Shown here piece by piece: positions 1 through 7,379 of a stretch of 35,987 nucleotides of DNA. Positions within the stretch are counted from its first letter, which is position 1; every line of letters begins with the position of its first letter. Position numbers and translations under genes: made by a program. Location: positions 1-35,987 of the forward strand of contig CAOJVB010000018.1 in NCBI GenBank assembly GCA_948444845.1. Reading direction: 5' to 3'. This DNA is from an uncultured Clostridiaceae bacterium. GTDB taxonomy: Bacteria; Bacillota; Clostridia; TANB77; CAG-508. Below the pieces are notes generated by a model. It made no database searches and had not been told where the DNA came from. It saw nothing but the letters and a program-made list of their open reading frames with translations.

Positions 1-90
1 ATAATAACAACACTTTTTCAAAAAAAGTTGTTGCATTGGCAACGAAAATTTTGCATAACATTTCTAAAAAAATGAATTTTTTTAAATCGT

Positions 91-119
91 TTGACATATA
101 ATAAAAAATATAGTATACT
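91..119 (+). promoter_or_regulatory. Consensus sigma-70 promoter of small RNA 1
   Basis: TTGACA at 91-96 and TATACT at 114-119 are separated by exactly 17 bases. The -10 is followed by ATATTTA, as in the promoter of the matching small RNA at the other end of the window. No ORF follows, only a short structured transcript ending in a terminator. Confidence 0.85.
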
Positions 120-125
120 ATATTT

Positions 126-193
126 AACTTAAGTTAAAAAAGTTCGTAGATAGAACCGAGTTAGGTGTGTGGTAGCACTTAACTCATTTTTTA
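126..193 (+). ncRNA. Small antisense RNA 1 (candidate type I antitoxin RNA)
   Basis: A transcript of about 68 nt is predicted from the promoter at 91-119. It has a short palindrome (AACTTAAGTT), an A-rich linker, a small hairpin (GTTC/GAAC arms, 142-156) and a 10-bp terminator hairpin (158-167 with 176-185) followed by ATTTTTTA. Bases 141-156 are complementary to the start region of the convergent peptide mRNA (366-381) over 16 contiguous pairs, two of them G-U, covering its AUG. The terminator loop TGTGGTAG (168-175) is complementary to the loop of the mRNA's own terminator (217-224). Both contacts are typical of par/Fst-type antitoxin RNAs. Ends are predicted, not measured. Confidence 0.7.
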
Positions 194-200
194 TGTAAAA

Positions 201-239
201 AAAGAAAGTATAGCATTGTGGTAGAGCTATACTTTCTTT
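201..239 (-). terminator. Terminator of the peptide mRNA, locus 1
   Basis: A 14-bp perfect stem (201-214 with 226-239) lies just downstream of the minus-strand peptide gene, with T-rich sequence on both sides, so it could work in both directions. Its loop carries TGTGGTAG on the plus strand, the same eight bases as the loop of the small RNA terminator at 168-175. The two transcripts are convergent, so their loops are complementary. Confidence 0.8.
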
Positions 240-249
240 TTTCGGCTAG

Positions 250-372
250 CTAAGCCTCATCTTGCTTTTGGTCATTCAATTTACTATTATTGCTAACAGT
301 ATCAGTTTTCTGATTTGTGTCTTTTTGCAATAACATTTCAACCAAACGCCAAATCAAATCTGGGTAGTTCAT
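250..372 (-). CDS. 40-residue peptide, candidate type I toxin
   Basis: The peptide begins MNYPDLIWRLVEMLLQK, which could form an amphipathic or membrane-associated helix, and continues as a polar tail rich in Asn, Lys, Gln and Asp. A strong ribosome site (GGAAGGAGGG) precedes the ATG by 8 bases. The gene has its own promoter (422-450), a leader hairpin and a terminator (201-239). A convergent small RNA is complementary to the start codon region. The arrangement matches type I toxin-antitoxin modules of the par/Fst group, but the peptide is not a recognisable Fst homologue and is less hydrophobic than usual. Toxicity is inferred from arrangement only. It may belong to the integrated element whose integrase lies at 2406. 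Confidence 0.7.
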   Translation of the reverse strand: MNYPDLIWRLVEMLLQKDTNQKTDTVSNNSKLNDQKQDEA

Positions 373-399
373 AGATAAAACCCTCCTTCCCGAAAGATT

Positions 400-414
400 T
401 CCTTTTGAAAAGGA
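400..414 (-). promoter_or_regulatory. Leader hairpin of peptide mRNA 1
   Basis: TCCTTTT and AAAAGGA form a 7-bp stem with a one-base loop within the first bases of the predicted transcript. A hairpin with the same arms stands at the same place in the second locus (35703-35720). The CCTTTT arm could alternatively pair with the AAGGAGG ribosome site, which would mask it. Confidence 0.55.
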
Positions 415-421
415 TGGATTT

Positions 422-450
422 ATTATACTTTATTTCTATTTCAAAAACAA
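422..450 (-). promoter_or_regulatory. Promoter of peptide mRNA 1
   Basis: On the minus strand TTGTTT (450-445) and TATAAT (427-422) are 17 bases apart. The -10 is followed by AAATCCATCC, very like the TATAATAAAGCCACC of the second locus. Confidence 0.65.
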
Positions 451-482
451 TGTTTTTTGGGTAATTTCTACAATTAATTATC

Positions 483-1388
483 TTAATCCGCTTTATTTTT
501 ATTTCTGCTTTTATATACATTAGCTTGGTTTCTACATTGACTACTATCATATTCAGCTTTAGGGTTTTTAGCATAAAATACTTTGCCACAATGCTTACAT
601 ATTCTTAATGGATTCTTTTCACTACAAAGCATAAAACCAAAAGACATATCTAATGCTTGTTTTAGTGAATTAGGTTGCCAAGATATTTCTGGAGTATTTC
701 CATACATATTAATTTTGTATGGTATTCCAGAAAAATAATAATCACTTATAGTTTCTCTTGCTTTATATTCATCATAATTATTTACACTACTATTTGATAA
801 ATCTACATATTTTTTAAATATTTTATACATTTTTTTTGCATATTCAATTATCCAATCTATTTTTTCACAATAAAAGCTAGAATAAATTAATTGATTGTTA
901 AGTGATGTACGATTTAACATTCTTTGTAAATCTGAATTTGTTTCTATAACTGCTTTACCATTTGTTATTGTATAACTCATTTCATCGTTAGTTGCAAACG
1001 GAAAGAATAATTCAAAATAATCTTTTGTTCTCATTGTACAATTTTTATTAATAACATTATTTTCTTTTAATGTTACTTGTTCATTTAATAGAAAATCTGT
1101 ATTGATTGGTGCTTCAACCATAAAGCCCAATAAACCATATTGCTCTACAAAAAAATATGCACAAGTAAATTTAGTTTGATCATCATCTGCATCCATACAT
1201 ATTCTTCCTATATTAAGAAAATCAACCAATATTGAATCCATTTTACTGAACATATCATATAAATCTCTAATATTTATACTAGCTTCTGGATTTGGTATCA
1301 TATAATATTCTTTTCCTTTATATCTTCCTTGATAGCCACCATATCTCATATATGAATATGCACTGTTACTTTTAAAATTAAATTCCAT
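483..1388 (-). CDS. Hypothetical protein with C-terminal zinc-finger motif
   Basis: A 301-residue protein of unknown function. The last 35 residues contain ICKHCGKVFYAKNPKAEYDS followed by a third Cys, a CxxC...C arrangement typical of small zinc ribbons, then a basic tail. The first two thirds have no motif I recognise and no membrane segment. I start it at the ATG at 1388 because AAGGAG sits 9 bases upstream; an in-frame ATG at 1415 has no such site. Proteins of this shape occur in clostridial accessory regions (it resembles the DUF6076 group, from memory and unverified). It is divergent from the HTH gene at 1584, with about 195 AT-rich bases between them that probably hold both promoters. 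Confidence 0.75.
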   Translation of the reverse strand: MEFNFKSNSAYSYMRYGGYQGRYKGKEYYMIPNPEASINIRDLYDMFSKMDSILVDFLNIGRICMDADDDQTKFTCAYFFVEQYGLLGFMVEAPINTDFLLNEQVTLKENNVINKNCTMRTKDYFELFFPFATNDEMSYTITNGKAVIETNSDLQRMLNRTSLNNQLIYSSFYCEKIDWIIEYAKKMYKIFKKYVDLSNSSVNNYDEYKARETISDYYFSGIPYKINMYGNTPEISWQPNSLKQALDMSFGFMLCSEKNPLRICKHCGKVFYAKNPKAEYDSSQCRNQANVYKSRNKNKAD

Positions 1389-1583
1389 TACTTTATTCTC
1401 CTTAAATTTTTTCAAAAATTTTATTGTAATATATTGACATATTACATTTATTACTTTATAATGATATAAAATATTAATAGTTGAAATATAATAACATATT
1501 ACAACAATTAATATAAAATGTCAAGTGCTATCCTTGTATAAAAAATATGTAGACAAAAATTTTACCAAATTGTTTGAAAGGTT

Positions 1584-2057
1584 GTGATTACTATAGATAA
1601 CAAGAACTATATACTAGACAAGTATTATAATGAACATGATAAACCAACTGATATTGCAAAAGAATTAAATGTTCACCCATCTTATATCACAAAAATAATT
1701 AAAAACGATACAAGATATATTAAAGAGAAAGAATATAGGGCTGAAATAAGTAGAGAAAATCGTAAAATTGCAAAAAGAGACTGGATTAGAAACAAAAGAC
1801 AAAGTGAATCTGATAAACAATTATATGAATTTGTTAAACAGCAACATATTGAATCAAGTAAAGAATTATCTTATTCTTCTGAAATGAGTGATTTAGCATT
1901 TATAAAATGGAATTCAAGTGCTTATCATAGAAATAGCAAAGGTAATTTAGTTATAGATAGAAAGTTAAAAGTTGTATCAGATATTCCTAAATCAATAAAT
2001 ATGAATATTAAAATTCCAACACAGAAATATAAGAAAAAATATTGTTATAGTATTTAA
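1584..2057 (+). CDS. Helix-turn-helix protein of integrated element
   Basis: A 157-residue basic protein. Residues about 18-42 (DIAKELNVHPSYITKIIK) read as a helix-turn-helix, so DNA binding is likely. The middle is rich in Lys, Arg and Glu, and the C-terminal part has no recognised domain. The start is a GTG with a short AAAGG site only two bases upstream, so the exact start is uncertain. A terminator follows directly. Its place between the zinc-finger protein and an excisionase-integrase pair suggests a role in element regulation or maintenance, but this is inference from position. Confidence 0.7.
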   Translation: MITIDNKNYILDKYYNEHDKPTDIAKELNVHPSYITKIIKNDTRYIKEKEYRAEISRENRKIAKRDWIRNKRQSESDKQLYEFVKQQHIESSKELSYSSEMSDLAFIKWNSSAYHRNSKGNLVIDRKLKVVSDIPKSINMNIKIPTQKYKKKYCYSI

Positions 2058-2060
2058 TTA

Positions 2061-2091
2061 GTCCTATTGATGAATAGGTCTTTTTTATTTT
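2061..2091 (+). terminator. Rho-independent terminator
   Basis: CCTATT and AATAGG form a stem with a GATG loop, followed by a T-rich tract (CTTTTTTATTTT), directly after the stop codon of the HTH gene. Confidence 0.8.
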
Positions 2092-2114
2092 AAAGCTTAA
2101 AGGAGGTGCTAGAT

Positions 2115-2324
2115 ATGGCTAATATGAAAGAAACTTACACTTTAATGTTTACAGATTACCCAGACATTGTAAATCTTACACAAATGAGAAAAATGTTAGG
2201 TGGTATTAGTAACACTCTTGCATATCGTATGTTAAGAGAAAAGAAAATTAAAAGCAAAAAAGTTGGCAGAGAATATAAAATTCCTAAAGTTAATGTTATC
2301 AAATATGTGATGACAGAACAGTAG
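2115..2324 (+). CDS. Excisionase-like HTH protein
   Basis: A 69-residue protein with the usual size and layout of Xis/AlpA-type excisionases: a winged helix near LTQMRKMLGGISNTLAYRML, then a basic strand GREYKIPKVNVIKYV. Such proteins bend DNA at attachment sites and steer the integrase towards excision. AGGAGG at 2101-2106 lies 8 bases before the ATG at 2115, so the in-frame GTG at 2106 is not the start. The integrase gene follows 81 bases later in the same direction, the normal xis-int order of Tn916-like elements. The fit to the family is by shape, not by a strict signature. Confidence 0.8.
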   Translation: MANMKETYTLMFTDYPDIVNLTQMRKMLGGISNTLAYRMLREKKIKSKKVGREYKIPKVNVIKYVMTEQ

Positions 2325-2405
2325 GAATTTTTTCATTATCATGGTATAATACACAAAATATCAATGATAAGTTAAATATAAACTGTTACAACGGAAAGGA
2401 GAAAT

Positions 2406-3626
2406 ATGATAACAGGTAGCTTACAAAAAAAGAAAGGTCTTTATTATGCAGTTTTAAATTTATATGATGACTATGGAAAAAGAAAACCGAAATGGATTCC
2501 TACAGGTTATACTATAAAAGGAAACAAGAAAAAGGCTGAAGAAAAATTAGAACAATTTAAAATTGAGTATGAACAAAAGTCAAAAATACAATTAAGAGAT
2601 CCAAACATATATGATAAATATAAAAACATCCTGTTTTGTGATTATATGTTGGAATGGCTAGAAAAACAAAAAGGAAAAGTTGAACAAACAACCTATATAG
2701 GTTATGAACAAGTAATTAAAGGTAGATTATATAAATACTTTAAAGCAAAGAAAATAAAATTAGTTGATTTAAAACCTAAACATATTCAAGATTTCTTTGA
2801 TTTGCTATTTGCAGAAGGTCTATCTGGAAATACAGTAAAACATTATAGAGCAAATATTAGTAAAGCTTTAAAAAGTGCTGTTATTACAGAAATAATAGAT
2901 AGTAATCCTGCTACTAAATTGGAATCAATTAAAACTAAAGAATATACAGCAGATTATTATACACAAGATGAATTGCTAAATCTAATGGAAATTATAAAAA
3001 CTACACCTATTGAATTACCAGTAGTTATTGCTGGTGTATATGGCTTAAGGCGTGAAGAAGTTATTGGGATTAAATGGAATGCTATTGATTTCAAAGCAAA
3101 AACATTAACAATTAGACATACTGTAGGTCGTGGTAAAATTGATGGTGTTACACAATTCATTTTCAAAGATAGAGCCAAAAGCGATTCTGGTTATAGAACT
3201 TTGCCTTTATTTGATTTTATAGCAGATTTACTAAATTCTTATAAAGATAAGTATGAAGAATATAAAAAGTTTTATGGCAATACTTATTGCAACGATTATA
3301 AAGACTATATATGTTTAATGGAAAATGGAGAACTAATGAAACCTGGATATGTAACACAAACTTTTAGTAAAGTATTAGATAGTAATAATCTACGACATAT
3401 CAGACTACATGATTTAAGACATAGTTGTGGGACTTTATTAATTCAAAATGGTGTACCAGTTAAAGACATACAAATATGGCTAGGTCATTCTAATTTTCAA
3501 ACTACTTTAAGATATGCACATGCTGATATAGAGAATAAAAGAATATCCGCAAGTGTCATTAGTGATAAACTTGCATTAGATGTAAAAGAAACAAAAAAAG
3601 AACAAATTACCGAACTCGCTATTTAG
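2406..3626 (+). CDS. int: Tyrosine recombinase / integrase, Tn916-like
   Basis: A 406-residue site-specific tyrosine recombinase. The N-terminal part (about 1-60) is the arm-binding domain, followed by a core-binding SAM-like domain (about 75-170) and the catalytic domain. Catalytic residues are visible: Arg215 in GVYGLRREEV, His335 and Arg338 in HDLRH, His361 in LGHSN and Tyr370 in LRYAHAD. All are present, so the enzyme should be active. A ribosome site (GGAAAGGAG) precedes the ATG. The gene ends about 140 bases from the 3' end of tRNA-Leu, the usual arrangement when an element integrates into a tRNA gene. Two tandem 12-base repeats between them may be arm sites. The far end of the element is not in the window. 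Confidence 0.95.
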   Translation: MITGSLQKKKGLYYAVLNLYDDYGKRKPKWIPTGYTIKGNKKKAEEKLEQFKIEYEQKSKIQLRDPNIYDKYKNILFCDYMLEWLEKQKGKVEQTTYIGYEQVIKGRLYKYFKAKKIKLVDLKPKHIQDFFDLLFAEGLSGNTVKHYRANISKALKSAVITEIIDSNPATKLESIKTKEYTADYYTQDELLNLMEIIKTTPIELPVVIAGVYGLRREEVIGIKWNAIDFKAKTLTIRHTVGRGKIDGVTQFIFKDRAKSDSGYRTLPLFDFIADLLNSYKDKYEEYKKFYGNTYCNDYKDYICLMENGELMKPGYVTQTFSKVLDSNNLRHIRLHDLRHSCGTLLIQNGVPVKDIQIWLGHSNFQTTLRYAHADIENKRISASVISDKLALDVKETKKEQITELAI

Positions 3627-3685
3627 GTAATCTGTCTTAAAAAATACATTTCTAACTATTTATAAAAATTCTAATTTTGGAAAAG

Positions 3686-3709
3686 TGTTAGAACTTTTGT
3701 TAGAACTTT
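3686..3709 (+). repeat. Tandem 12-bp repeat, possible integrase arm sites
   Basis: TGTTAGAACTTT occurs twice with no gap (3686-3697 and 3698-3709), between the end of int and the tRNA-Leu terminator. Short direct repeats near an attachment site are typical of arm-type binding sites for Tn916-like integrases. Confidence 0.5.
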
Positions 3710-3720
3710 GCACTATTTTT

Positions 3721-3761
3721 AAAATTAAAACCTCAAGCTTAATCTTACGAAACACTTGAGG
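3721..3761 (-). terminator. Terminator of tRNA-Leu
   Basis: On the minus strand CCTCAAG (3761-3755) pairs with CTTGAGG (3737-3731), followed by TTTTAATTTT. It lies 6 bases beyond the tRNA CCA end. Confidence 0.75.
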
Positions 3762-3767
3762 TTCTAA

Positions 3768-3855
3768 TGGTGCAGATGGCCGGAATCGAACCGGCACGGT
3801 TTATTCAACCGCAGGATTTTAAGTCCTGTGCGTCTGCCAGTTCCGCCACATCTGC
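3768..3855 (-). tRNA. tRNA-Leu(TAA)
   Basis: An 88-base tRNA on the minus strand. The acceptor GCAGATG pairs with CATCTGC, then discriminator A and an encoded CCA at 3770-3768. The anticodon arm is CAGGACTTAAAATCCTG with anticodon TAA. The long variable arm (GGTTGAATAAACCG) is the hallmark of a class II tRNA, and the T-arm is GCCGGTTCGATTCCGGC. It has its own promoter and terminator. The 3' half is probably the attachment site used by the neighbouring integrase. Confidence 0.97.
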
Positions 3856-3890
3856 ATTTGTAACTGGCATTTTGTCTTACGACAAGTGTA

Positions 3891-3920
3891 ATTATAATAC
3901 GATATACTAATGTTTGTCAA
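3891..3920 (-). promoter_or_regulatory. Promoter of tRNA-Leu
   Basis: On the minus strand TTGACA (3920-3915) and TATAAT (3896-3891) are both consensus, spaced by 18 bases and ending 36 bases before the tRNA. Confidence 0.85.
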
Positions 3921-4316
3921 TACTTTTTTGCAAAAAAACAAAAAAAGTTGTTAAAGGTAAAATTTTCTATAAATAAATATAAAAAATTAGAAAATAATTA
4001 TATTAGATAGCAGAGTTAAAAATAAATTAATTATTAAATATGAATTAAACATAAAAAATATATAAATAATATTTACAAAAAATAGAATAGAATATAGAAT
4101 AATTTTAGAGTTTGAACTTAAAATAAAATTTAAATTATAAGTAAAGAAAGGAAGCCTAAAAAATTAGTACCAATAATTGTAAAAAATGGCATAGAATGTG
4201 ATAGTAGTAATTAAAAAAAATTAAAAAAAGTAGTAGTATTTTTAACAATTCCGCCATAGCGGATAAGTTCTGTGTTTAAATGAAATAAAATTTATCTAGA
4301 CTTTGGTGATGAAAAG
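3921..4316. other. AT-rich intergenic region without visible gene
   Basis: About 395 bases. I see no ORF with a ribosome site and no terminator. The only structure is a short CCGC/GCGG hairpin near 4250-4261, too small to name. Confidence 0.6.
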
Positions 4317-4517
4317 ATGCATATGGAAATTTTATTAAAACAGGTTAGACAAAATAAAAGTGTAACTTTAAATAAACTATCTGAAAAGAGCGGAATATCA
4401 ACTACACATATTAATGACATAGAAAATAATATAAAAAGCCCTAGTTTGTTCATTATGGCTAGATTAGCAAAGGCTTTGGATGTAGAAATTACGGAGTTGT
4501 ATAAAATAAAATGGTAA
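4317..4517 (+). CDS. XRE-family transcriptional regulator
   Basis: A 66-residue single-domain Cro/C1-type helix-turn-helix protein. The five-helix XRE pattern covers the whole chain: LLKQVRQNKSVTLNKLSEKS, then GISTTHINDIENN as turn and recognition helix, then KSPSLFIMARLAKALDVEITEL. A weak GGTG lies upstream; the ATG at 4323 is also possible. Its last 7 bases overlap the start of the next gene, so the two are translationally coupled and probably act together. The target is unknown; self-regulation would be typical for this family. Confidence 0.9.
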   Translation: MHMEILLKQVRQNKSVTLNKLSEKSGISTTHINDIENNIKSPSLFIMARLAKALDVEITELYKIKW

Positions 4518-4834
4518 TAGAAAATTTAAATAAAACACTTACAGAAACTATAAAGAAATATGGCATAAATTCTATTGAAGCATATCATATAAGTGTTATG
4601 TTGGCCATACAAACGCAAAGTTTATATAACAATAAAAGTCTACAAAATTATTATAATAAAAGTATTAATGCTTTAGTAGAATATTTAAGTATAAACGAAA
4701 CTAATCCTAATGAAGTCAAATGGAATAGATATGCTGTTGAAAAAGGATATCTATCTTCTGAAAGTATAGGCTACATGTATGGAAATGGTTTTCATATATT
4801 ATGTAAGAGAATAAGAAAGAAATTAAAAAAATAA
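4511..4834 (+). CDS. Hypothetical protein coupled to XRE regulator
   Basis: A 107-residue, mostly helical, basic protein starting inside the last codons of the XRE gene (ATGGTAA overlap). No membrane segment is seen. The C-terminal part contains NPNEVKWNRYAVEKGYLSS and ends in the very basic RIRKKLKK, which could be a second DNA- or RNA-contacting helix. I do not recognise the family. The overlap suggests it is a partner or modulator of the regulator. Confidence 0.75.
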   Translation: MVIENLNKTLTETIKKYGINSIEAYHISVMLAIQTQSLYNNKSLQNYYNKSINALVEYLSINETNPNEVKWNRYAVEKGYLSSESIGYMYGNGFHILCKRIRKKLKK

Positions 4835-4951
4835 ATAAAACAGAAAAGCTGTAACAAAATTAATAAAATATTTGAAAAATAACTATAGACTTTTTTATGA
4901 AAATGTTCTAAAATGTAAAAAGTAAAATTAGAAATGATAGGAAAATAGTAT

Positions 4952-6142
4952 ATGATAATAGAAAGATTAATTTTTAATGTTGTAGCAGTTGCACTGTTTA
5001 CAGTAATTTTTTTGAAAATGATACATAAAAATGATACAAATTATATATATATATTAGGGATAGAAGCTCTTGGAATTTTAATAGGATTTTTAGGGCTTAT
5101 TTTTCGTGTTAATTTACCAATAATAATTATAATAATTACATACATAATTTCAATAATATTACCACTTATAATTATTATATTTGAAATGAAAGGAATATAT
5201 CTATCAGAAATTATTTATATGAACATTGCAAAATATTATTCAAATAGAAATGAGAATAGTAAAGCAAAAGAAATATTAATGAAGATACTTGAAAAATATC
5301 CCAATAGCTATTACCTACATAAGCAATTAGCACAAATATGCGAAAAAACAAAAGATATAGATATCGCAATAGATGAATACATAAGAGTATTAGATGCAAA
5401 TAGAGAAGACTTTGAAACACAACTTAAATTAGGTAAGTTACTAAATGTTCAAGGAAGAAAACAAGAAGGGGCAAAAGTGCTAAAAGAATTATTAAAAATA
5501 AAGCCAGATTATTATGAAGCTTCTTGCCTATTAGGAGATATTCTATATGAAGAAGAAAACTATAAAGAAGCAGTAAACGTATATTTACAAGCACTAAATT
5601 ATAACCCAGATAAATATGAACTATATTATAACTTAGGAATGTTATATACAAAACTAAATGATTTTCAAAGTGCAAAAGAATATTATGAAAAAGCATCACA
5701 GCTTAATTCATTATTGTATCATGCAAAATACAATTTAGGGCAAATAGCGTTATTATATAATGAAATAGAAGAAGCAGAAGAATACTTTGTAGAATGTATA
5801 AATGAAGAAGACTTAACAGATGAGGCATATTATTATTTGGCATATATAGAAATGCTAAAAGGTGACAAAGAAAATGCAATACAATATTTGAATACAGCAG
5901 TAGAAGAAAATGAAGAACTATATAACAGAGCTACGAAAGAATTAGTATTTAAAATGATTATAAATAAAATAAAAAGACCAACACATAATGAAAACATAAA
6001 AAAGAAAAAACTTACCAAAAAAGAAATAAAAACTATAAAACATTTAGAAAAAACATGTGAATTAGTAGGAAATTTAAGCCAAAATGATATGAAGGCAATT
6101 AGAATATTAAAAACAAAATATCAAGACAGAGAAAGAGAATAA
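4952..6142 (+). CDS. Membrane-anchored TPR protein
   Basis: A 396-residue protein. Three hydrophobic segments (about 5-22, 31-50 and 54-78) anchor it in the membrane. They are followed by a run of tetratricopeptide repeats from about residue 88 to 325, for example KAKEILMKILEKYPNSYYLH, YKEAVNVYLQALNYNPDKYE and QSAKEYYEKASQLNSLLYHA, with the usual small and aromatic positions. The C-terminal 60 residues are strongly basic (NIKKKKLTKKEIKTIK). TPR arrays are protein-protein scaffolds; no partner is evident here. The uppP gene follows after 56 bases on the same strand and may be co-transcribed, which would suit a cell-envelope role, but this is inference. Confidence 0.85.
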   Translation: MIIERLIFNVVAVALFTVIFLKMIHKNDTNYIYILGIEALGILIGFLGLIFRVNLPIIIIIITYIISIILPLIIIIFEMKGIYLSEIIYMNIAKYYSNRNENSKAKEILMKILEKYPNSYYLHKQLAQICEKTKDIDIAIDEYIRVLDANREDFETQLKLGKLLNVQGRKQEGAKVLKELLKIKPDYYEASCLLGDILYEEENYKEAVNVYLQALNYNPDKYELYYNLGMLYTKLNDFQSAKEYYEKASQLNSLLYHAKYNLGQIALLYNEIEEAEEYFVECINEEDLTDEAYYYLAYIEMLKGDKENAIQYLNTAVEENEELYNRATKELVFKMIINKIKRPTHNENIKKKKLTKKEIKTIKHLEKTCELVGNLSQNDMKAIRILKTKYQDRERE

Positions 6143-6198
6143 ATTTCAAACAAATTAATATATATTATAGAAAACAAATAAAAAGGAGAAAATGAAAT

Positions 6199-7002
6199 AT
6201 GAATATAATACAAGCATTAATTTTAGGAGTAATACAAGGGCTAACAGAACTTTTACCTATATCAAGTTCAGCACATTTAGCTATAATACCATGGATGTTT
6301 GGTTGGACAAATTCAGAAATATTCAAGTTAGATTTCGAAGCTTTTGATGTTGCACTTCACTTTGGAACACTTCTAGCAATAGTAATATTTTTTGCTAAAG
6401 ACTGGATTGCACTAATAAAAGGAGGATATAAGCAAGTTATAAAAAAAGAAAAAAGTTTTGAAGGAAAAATGTTTTGGTATCTAGTAGTAGCAACTATTCC
6501 TGGAGGAATAATAGGCTTTGTATTAGACAAATTTGTAGGAAATAAACTAGAAACTCCAATAATAATAGCTCTTGCACTAATTGTAATGGGAATAATACTA
6601 TACATTGTAGATAAAAAAGCAAAATCAAATATAGAATATGAAAACATGACATTAAAACAAACATTTTTGATAGGACTATCACAATGCTTAGCATTTATAC
6701 CTGGAGTATCAAGGTCAGGAATCACAATGACAACAGGAAGACTAATGGGAATAAAAAGAGAAAGTGTTGCAAAATATTCATTTTTATTATCAACACCAAT
6801 AGTTTTTGCAGCAACAGTTTTAAAATTTAAAGACTTTGTATTTAGTATACCATTTTTTATAGGAGTATTTGCAAGTTTTATTGTAGGAATTTTTGTTATA
6901 CAATTTTTACTACAATACCTAAGAAAAGGAAACTTCAAAATATTTGCAATATATAGAATAATTTTTGGAATAATAATAATAGTAAGATTTTTAACTATGT
7001 AG
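6199..7002 (+). CDS. uppP: Undecaprenyl-diphosphatase UppP (BacA)
   Basis: A 267-residue polytopic membrane enzyme that removes a phosphate from undecaprenyl pyrophosphate, recycling the lipid carrier of peptidoglycan and other wall polymers; it gives bacitracin tolerance when abundant. Both signature motifs are present: LTELLPISSSAHL (residues 15-27, with the catalytic Glu17 and Ser cluster) and PGVSRSG (168-174, with the phosphate-binding Arg172). Length and hydrophobicity fit the family. AAAAGGAG lies 10 bases upstream of the ATG. A terminator follows at 7034. Confidence 0.97.
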   Translation: MNIIQALILGVIQGLTELLPISSSAHLAIIPWMFGWTNSEIFKLDFEAFDVALHFGTLLAIVIFFAKDWIALIKGGYKQVIKKEKSFEGKMFWYLVVATIPGGIIGFVLDKFVGNKLETPIIIALALIVMGIILYIVDKKAKSNIEYENMTLKQTFLIGLSQCLAFIPGVSRSGITMTTGRLMGIKRESVAKYSFLLSTPIVFAATVLKFKDFVFSIPFFIGVFASFIVGIFVIQFLLQYLRKGNFKIFAIYRIIFGIIIIVRFLTM

Positions 7003-7033
7003 TTAAAATTAGCAATTCAAATTTTATATTGTA

Positions 7034-7060
7034 AGAGCACGTTTTTTCGTGCTCTTTGAA
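7034..7060 (+). terminator. Terminator after uppP
   Basis: AGAGCACG (7034-7041) pairs with CGTGCTCT (7048-7055) around a six-T loop, followed by a short T run (TTGAATTT). Confidence 0.8.
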
Positions 7061-7242
7061 TTTGATATAGGAAAAATCGCTACTACAATTTATTAAAGTG
7101 GCAGTGTTATGTTGCAAATGTTGACTCCATTGGCGACCAATGTGGCGAAATCACATTTGATTAATTATAAGACAGAACTTTTCAAAATTTTAAAAGTATA
7201 TTACAAAAGTATTACAATTACATTACAACTATATTAAAAATA
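7061..7242. other. Upstream region of the pilus operon
   Basis: About 180 noncoding bases. A small hairpin (CATTGG/CCAATG around 7128-7143) and several ATTACAA repeats (about 7200-7230) are visible. I looked for a cyclic-di-GMP riboswitch and saw no recognisable one. Confidence 0.4.
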
Positions 7243-7270
7243 TTGACTTTGCAATAAAAAACGATAAAAT
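7243..7270 (+). promoter_or_regulatory. Candidate promoter of type IV pilus operon
   Basis: TTGACT (7243-7248) and TAAAAT (7265-7270) are spaced by 16 bases, giving a leader of about 100 bases before the first pilus gene. ATTACAA repeats just upstream could be regulator sites. Confidence 0.55.
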
Positions 7271-7379
7271 AAATGCATAATACAGTATTTTGACTATAAT
7301 ATGACAACAAATAAAAAAATGGTATTTTTTAAGGAAAAAAGTAAAAAATAATAAGGTATTAAAAAACAAAGGAGTTAAA

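Noticed and set aside
338..589. 83-residue minus-strand ORF
   Set aside because: It overlaps the end of the zinc-finger gene and the peptide gene in another frame and has no ribosome site.
7061..7379. Cyclic-di-GMP riboswitch before the pilus operon
   Set aside because: I looked for the conserved cores of both known classes and could not match them.
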